This document shows, one piece after another, positions 60,482-64,000 of a stretch of DNA of 64,000 nt (the stretch's first letter is position 1; each line of letters begins with the position of its first letter). The notes beneath the pieces are model-generated. The model searched no databases, had not been told where the DNA came from, and saw only the letters and a program-made list of their open reading frames with translations. Origin of the DNA: DP-19 sp036496285 (GTDB lineage: Bacteria; Desulfobacterota; Binatia; UTPRO1); contig DASXLI010000030.1 of NCBI GenBank assembly GCA_036496285.1, positions 62,001 to 126,000 on the forward strand, given 5' to 3'. A program made the position numbers and the translations under genes.

Positions 60482-61006
60482 TCAGCCGACGAACGCCTGG
60501 CCCTTCTTCCAATCGGCGCCGCACAGGCCGCCGCTCTGCAGCGCCTGCACGGTGCGGAGGATCTCCACGGGGCTGCGGCCGACGCTCAGATCGTTCTGCG
60601 AGACCGAGCGCACGATGCCCTTGTCGTCGACCACGACCGTCGCGCGGTACGCGATGCCCTGGTCCTCCTTCAGCACGCCGAACGCGCGGCTCACGGCGTG
60701 GTTGGTGTCGGCGAGCACGGGGTGTGTGATCTCCTCGGGGAAGGTCTTGCGGTCGGCGAACCACGCCTTGTGCGAGAAGAACGAGTCGGTGCTGACGCCG
60801 ATGACCTCGGTGCTGTCGTCACGGAAGTCGCCGATCAGCGACTGGAAGCCCTTGATCTCGGTCGGGCAGACGAAGGTGAAGTCCAACGGGTACCAATAGA
60901 GGACGTGCCACTTCCCCTTGTAGTCCTTGCTGCTGATCGTCTTCTGCTCGCCCTTCACGTACGCGAGCGCGCTCCAGGCGGGCTCGGGTTGGCCAATCAT
61001 CGTCAT
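60482..61006 (-). CDS. ahpC: 2-Cys peroxiredoxin (AhpC/Prx type)
   Basis: 174 aa. Reduces H2O2 and organic hydroperoxides. Peroxidatic Cys47 in PLDFTFVCPTE and a resolving Cys in GGLCGADWKKG near the C-terminus. Shorter than E. coli AhpC (187 aa). AAGGGGG ends 6 bp before ATG 61006. First of three genes with a CPAC thioredoxin-like protein and a flavoprotein; no AhpF is present. Confidence 0.93.
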   Translation of the reverse strand: MTMIGQPEPAWSALAYVKGEQKTISSKDYKGKWHVLYWYPLDFTFVCPTEIKGFQSLIGDFRDDSTEVIGVSTDSFFSHKAWFADRKTFPEEITHPVLADTNHAVSRAFGVLKEDQGIAYRATVVVDDKGIVRSVSQNDLSVGRSPVEILRTVQALQSGGLCGADWKKGQAFVG

Positions 61007-61123
61007 CGCGTGTCCCCCTTGTGGCTCGGTGTGGTGAGTTGAAACTGACTGCGATGAGGCGGCTCGTCAAGAGCGCGCGGATCCGCGCTGGACCGGTGGG
61101 GGAAGGGCACTGTATGACGCCGC

Positions 61124-62311
61124 GTGCGGCCGACCCCGCCCTACGTCAAGGCGCTCGTCGCGAGCTTCCTCGGCTGGACGCTCGACGCCTTCGACTTCTT
61201 CGTGCTCGTCTTCGTCCTGCCGAGCATCGCCCACGAGTTCGGCGTGGGCGTCCCGGCGGTCGCGCTCACCATCACCGTCACCCTGGCGTTCCGCCCGCTC
61301 GGCGCGCTGATCTTCGGGCTGCTCGCCGACCGCTACGGCCGGCGGCTGCCGTTGATGATCGACCTCGTGTTCTACGCCGTGATCGAGGTGCTGTCCGGCT
61401 TCGCGCCGACCTACACGAGCTTCCTCGTCCTGCGCGCGCTCTTCGGCATCGGCATGGGCGGCGAATGGGGCGTCGGCGCCTCGCTGGCGATGGAGCAGGT
61501 GCCGGCGCGCTGGCGCGGCATCCTCTCGGGGGTGCTGCAGGAGGGGTATGCGGTCGGCTACCTGCTCGCCGCCTGTTGCTACTTCGTCGTGTTTCCACGC
61601 TGGGGATGGCGGCCGATGTTCTGGATCGGCGGCTTACCGGCGCTGCTCGCGCTCTTCGTGCGCTTCGGCGTCGAGGAGTCGGCGGTGTGGGAGCGGACGC
61701 GGCACGCGAGCTGGACGACGCTGCTGCGCGGCATCGCCGCCGAGTGGCGCGTCTTCCTCTATTTGACGCTCCTCATGACGATGATGGTGTTCGTCTCGCA
61801 CGGTACGCAGGACATGTATCCGACGTTCCTCAAGCTCGAGCGTGGCTTCACGCCCGAGCGCGTCGCGGTGAGCGCGGTGATCTACAACGTCGGCGCGCTG
61901 CTCGGCGGCATCCTCTTCGGGCACGTGTCGGACCGGGTGGGGCGGCGCCGCGCGCTGGTGCTCGCGCTCCTCCTGGCGATCCTCGCGATCCCGCTGTGGG
62001 CGTTTGCGCCCACCACCGCGCTCCTCGTCGTCGGCGCCTTCCTCATGCAGTTCATGGTGCAGGGCGCCTGGGGCATCATCCCGGCCCACATCAGCGAGCT
62101 CTCGCCCGACGGCGTGCGCGGATTCCTGCCCGGCTTCGCGTACCAGTGCGGCGTGCTGTTCGCGAGCAGCGTCGCGTATGTGGAGGCGGTCTTCGCGGCG
62201 CGCACGAGCTACGCAAACGCCATGGCGGCGACGGCGCTCATCGTCTGCGCGCTCGGCGCCGTCGTGGTCGTCCTCGGGCGTGAGCGCAAGGGCGCCGAAT
62301 TCGGCGTTTAG
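61124..62311 (+). CDS. MFS transporter (sialate/aromatic acid:H+ symporter-like)
   Basis: 395 aa, about 12 membrane helices. LGWTLDAFDFFVLVFVLPSI is typical of the SHS/AAHS families (GWxLDxFDFF), the loop GLLADRYGRRLPLM is the MFS signature A, and GIGMGGEWGVGASLAMEQVP the helix 5 motif; a second GHVSDRVGRRRAL is in the other half. Probable proton-driven uptake of an organic acid or sugar acid. GTG 61124 is the only in-frame start that keeps the first helix whole. Monocistronic; the coding end contains the palindrome CGCCGAATTCGGCG. Confidence 0.92.
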   Translation: MRPTPPYVKALVASFLGWTLDAFDFFVLVFVLPSIAHEFGVGVPAVALTITVTLAFRPLGALIFGLLADRYGRRLPLMIDLVFYAVIEVLSGFAPTYTSFLVLRALFGIGMGGEWGVGASLAMEQVPARWRGILSGVLQEGYAVGYLLAACCYFVVFPRWGWRPMFWIGGLPALLALFVRFGVEESAVWERTRHASWTTLLRGIAAEWRVFLYLTLLMTMMVFVSHGTQDMYPTFLKLERGFTPERVAVSAVIYNVGALLGGILFGHVSDRVGRRRALVLALLLAILAIPLWAFAPTTALLVVGAFLMQFMVQGAWGIIPAHISELSPDGVRGFLPGFAYQCGVLFASSVAYVEAVFAARTSYANAMAATALIVCALGAVVVVLGRERKGAEFGV

Positions 62312-62328
62312 CGCAGCCCGCTGCGACC

Positions 62329-62340
62329 GCGAACGTTCGC
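62329..62340. promoter_or_regulatory. 12-bp perfect palindrome GCGAACGTTCGC
   Basis: Lies 18 bp after the MFS stop and is followed by eight A residues. It shares CGAACG/CGTTCG half-sites with the inverted repeat at 57320. A possible operator upstream of the exported repeat gene; not a terminator, because the A-run is on the wrong side for either strand. Confidence 0.3.
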
Positions 62341-62515
62341 AAAAAAAAGTGGAGCGCGTGCAGTCATGCGCGATAGTGTTTGCGCTATGCGCGCGAGATT
62401 CCTCCGGGGGGGTGGGCTAGGCAGTGCGAGCGATTTGCTCTACGACTCTTCTGCCCTGGTAGCCGCCGTTGTGATTTCCCGCCTCTTGCCTTCGCGTCGC
62501 GCCCGCCCGCGACGC

Positions 62516-64000
62516 ATGCGACTTGCGCAGACCCTCGCGGTGATGTGCGCGGTCGTCGTGTCGGCGCTGCCGGCGCGCCCGGTGCACGCGGCCGGCTCGG
62601 TGAGCCGCTCGTGCGGACCCGACCCCGTTGCGAACACGGCGTCGGTGCTGTGCGCCGCGCCGAGCGGGCCGTGCACGGCGATGTTGGTCCCGCTCAGCGC
62701 CGCGATCGACGTGCAGAGCGGCGGCTGCGCCTTCGATCTCGGCGGCCGCGCCTTCACCGTGAGCAAGACGTTTCAAATGACCGGCGCCGGATTCATCACG
62801 GTGACCAATGCCGGTGACATCACCATCACCTCGACCGGCAAGCTGAAGGCGCGCGGCGACTTCGTCCTCGCCACCGCCACGCCGACGCCGCACGCGACCC
62901 CCACCGTGACACCGGGGCTCGGCACCAACGTCCCGACACCGGCCCCCACGCAGACGTTCGTCGCGACCGGGCCGCCCGGCACGATCCAGGGCGGCACGAT
63001 CACGCTCAACAGCAACGGCAAGATCACCCACGCCGGCATCCTCGACGTCTCCGGCGACTCGGCCGGCACCATCACGCTCAACGCCGTCGCTGACATCCAG
63101 GTGCAGAGCGGCTCGGAGACGACCGCCGTCGGCATCGCCAGCTCCTCCGACGCCGGGGAGGCGGACGGCGGCACGGTCGAGATCACCACGACCGGCGGCA
63201 GCATCACGGTGAGCGGACCGATCACGGTGTCGGGCGACCAGCAGGCCGGCGGTGGCGAGGTCGATCTCACCGCGGCGCACAACATCGACGTCGAGCAGAC
63301 CATCGATGCGAGCGGCGGCGCCGACGACGGCGGCACGATCGACATCGAGGCCGGCGACAACCTCACGGTCGGACGCACGCTCACCGCCGACAGCAACGTC
63401 GGCGCGGGCTTCGGCGGCGACATCACGCTTGCCGCGGGTGAGGATCTCTTCAATGGCCCCCTCGACGGCGGGGCACTGACCGTCAATGGGGCGACCATCC
63501 GCTTCAACGGCAGCGACTCCGAGGCGTCGAGCGGTGACGGCGGCGAGCTCGACGCCAGCGCGGCAGGCGCGCTGCAGTTCCTCGGTAGCGGCGTCACGAT
63601 CCGGGGCAACGGCGGCAACCTCTTCGACGGCGACGGTGGTACCGTCTGCATCGACAACACCGACCTGAACCCGAACCACATCGGGCCGCTCGAAGGCAAC
63701 GTCCGCCTCGACGGCACGATCATCCTACAGAGCGGCGGGGACGTCGGCTCGGGCGGCGACTTCGAGGCGAGCGCCGGCGCCGATTTCATCGTCAATGCGA
63801 CGATCGACACGAGCGGCACGCTCGACGGCGGCACCATCGAGATGGACGCCGGCGGCGCGATCAGCGTGAACGGCGCCCTCACGGCGGTCGGCACGCTGGC
63901 CACCGCCGCGCCCGGCGAGGTGCAGCTGCTGGCGGGCCAGGGCAAGGACGCCGCGCTCAGCATCAACCAGAACATCATCGCGAACGGGGGCGCCGCCAAC
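62516..64000 (+). CDS. Large exported Gly/Asp/Thr-rich repetitive protein (3' end outside window)
   Basis: At least 495 residues, open to the window end. Signal peptide LAQTLAVMCAVVVSALPARP then VHA. After a short Cys-containing head comes a Thr-Pro linker (ATATPTPHATPTVTPGLG), then repeating beta-strand units such as GGTITLNSNGKI, GGTVEITTTGGSI, GGEVDLTAAHNIDV, GGTIDIEAGDNLTV, consistent with a right-handed beta-helix (filamentous-haemagglutinin or pectate-lyase-like). Probably an outer-surface or secreted protein. ATG 62516 is chosen for the signal peptide; the frame is open from ATG 62387. No ribosome site is clear. Confidence 0.8.
   Translation, partial: MRLAQTLAVMCAVVVSALPARPVHAAGSVSRSCGPDPVANTASVLCAAPSGPCTAMLVPLSAAIDVQSGGCAFDLGGRAFTVSKTFQMTGAGFITVTNAGDITITSTGKLKARGDFVLATATPTPHATPTVTPGLGTNVPTPAPTQTFVATGPPGTIQGGTITLNSNGKITHAGILDVSGDSAGTITLNAVADIQVQSGSETTAVGIASSSDAGEADGGTVEITTTGGSITVSGPITVSGDQQAGGGEVDLTAAHNIDVEQTIDASGGADDGGTIDIEAGDNLTVGRTLTADSNVGAGFGGDITLAAGEDLFNGPLDGGALTVNGATIRFNGSDSEASSGDGGELDASAAGALQFLGSGVTIRGNGGNLFDGDGGTVCIDNTDLNPNHIGPLEGNVRLDGTIILQSGGDVGSGGDFEASAGADFIVNATIDTSGTLDGGTIEMDAGGAISVNGALTAVGTLATAAPGEVQLLAGQGKDAALSINQNIIANGGAAN

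Noticed and set aside
62341..62348. A8 tract after the palindrome as an intrinsic terminator
   Set aside because: On the plus strand the hairpin is followed by A, not T; on the minus strand no gene ends nearby.

Overview
High-GC (about 70% by eye) bacterial chromosome segment, almost fully coding. It holds 58 supported genes (two of them partial, at the window ends) and no gap over 300 bp. I see no rRNA, tRNA, CRISPR array, transposase, integrase or phage gene. Lineage markers are indirect. Two secreted proteins carry the Cys/Tyr 'HFKCY...DQFG...LCxPA' module common in Deltaproteobacteria-like, Binatota and Myxococcota genomes. Exported proteins have Thr-Pro linkers. There are Fis-type sigma-54 regulators, several c-type cytochromes, very large hybrid kinases and a luciferase-like F420/FMN oxidoreductase. 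I infer a free-living, Gram-negative, aerobic soil or sediment bacterium of that broad group; genus cannot be assigned.

Layout. (1) 1-6.1 kb, plus strand: end of a sigma-54 activator, a triheme cytochrome c lipoprotein, a degenerate mini-histidine-kinase, a Mg2+ P-type ATPase apparently starting at CTG inside the kinase stop codon, a small conserved protein and a CBS-pair protein. (2) 6.2-12.9 kb: secreted Cys-rich protein, phosphoglucomutase, small zinc-ribbon protein, cytochrome P450, exported unknown, inorganic pyrophosphatase. (3) 13.1-20.4 kb: a small basic protein, isochorismatase-fold hydrolase and PHP-domain protein (plus strand) facing minus-strand runs: CHAD plus two DUF3147 membrane proteins, all ATGA-coupled, and flavoprotein / methyltransferase / LLM oxidoreductase. 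(4) 20.6-32.1 kb, a stress and envelope region: SDR dehydrogenase, DUF6335-like histone-tailed protein plus sulfatase, small cytochrome c, TreY and TreZ (trehalose from glucan ends), zinc-dependent phospholipase-like protein, glycine-zipper stress protein, BON protein.

(5) 32.4-46.4 kb, a signalling island: a 2019-residue soluble poly-HAMP hybrid kinase with nine near-identical 276-bp units, a second REC-GAF-kinase-REC protein, and an opposing CheR-PAS / PAS-GAF hybrid kinase / CheB run. No CheA, CheW or chemoreceptor is visible, so CheR and CheB probably serve a non-flagellar phosphorelay. (6) 46.5-49.2 kb: a nucleotidyltransferase-fold protein coupled to a metallophosphoesterase, a small acidic protein and a SRPBCC protein. 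(7) 49.2-57.3 kb, envelope functions: AsmA/DUF748 protein, GT-C-like membrane protein, cytochrome c, two different L,D-transpeptidases, UBP zinc finger, phosphatidylserine synthase, half-granulin-like Cys protein, methyltransferase. (8) 57.4-64 kb: Cys-rich repeat protein followed by a long hairpin, a peroxiredoxin / thioredoxin-like / halogenase-like flavoprotein operon, an MFS transporter and the start of a large exported repeat protein.

Working together: trehalose synthesis, peroxiredoxin, BON, DUF3341-like, SDR and CBS proteins suggest osmotic, desiccation and oxidative stress tolerance. L,D-transpeptidases, phospholipid synthesis and AsmA-type transport suggest envelope remodelling. The kinase island may integrate cytoplasmic signals for these. 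These links are inferred from gene content, not shown.
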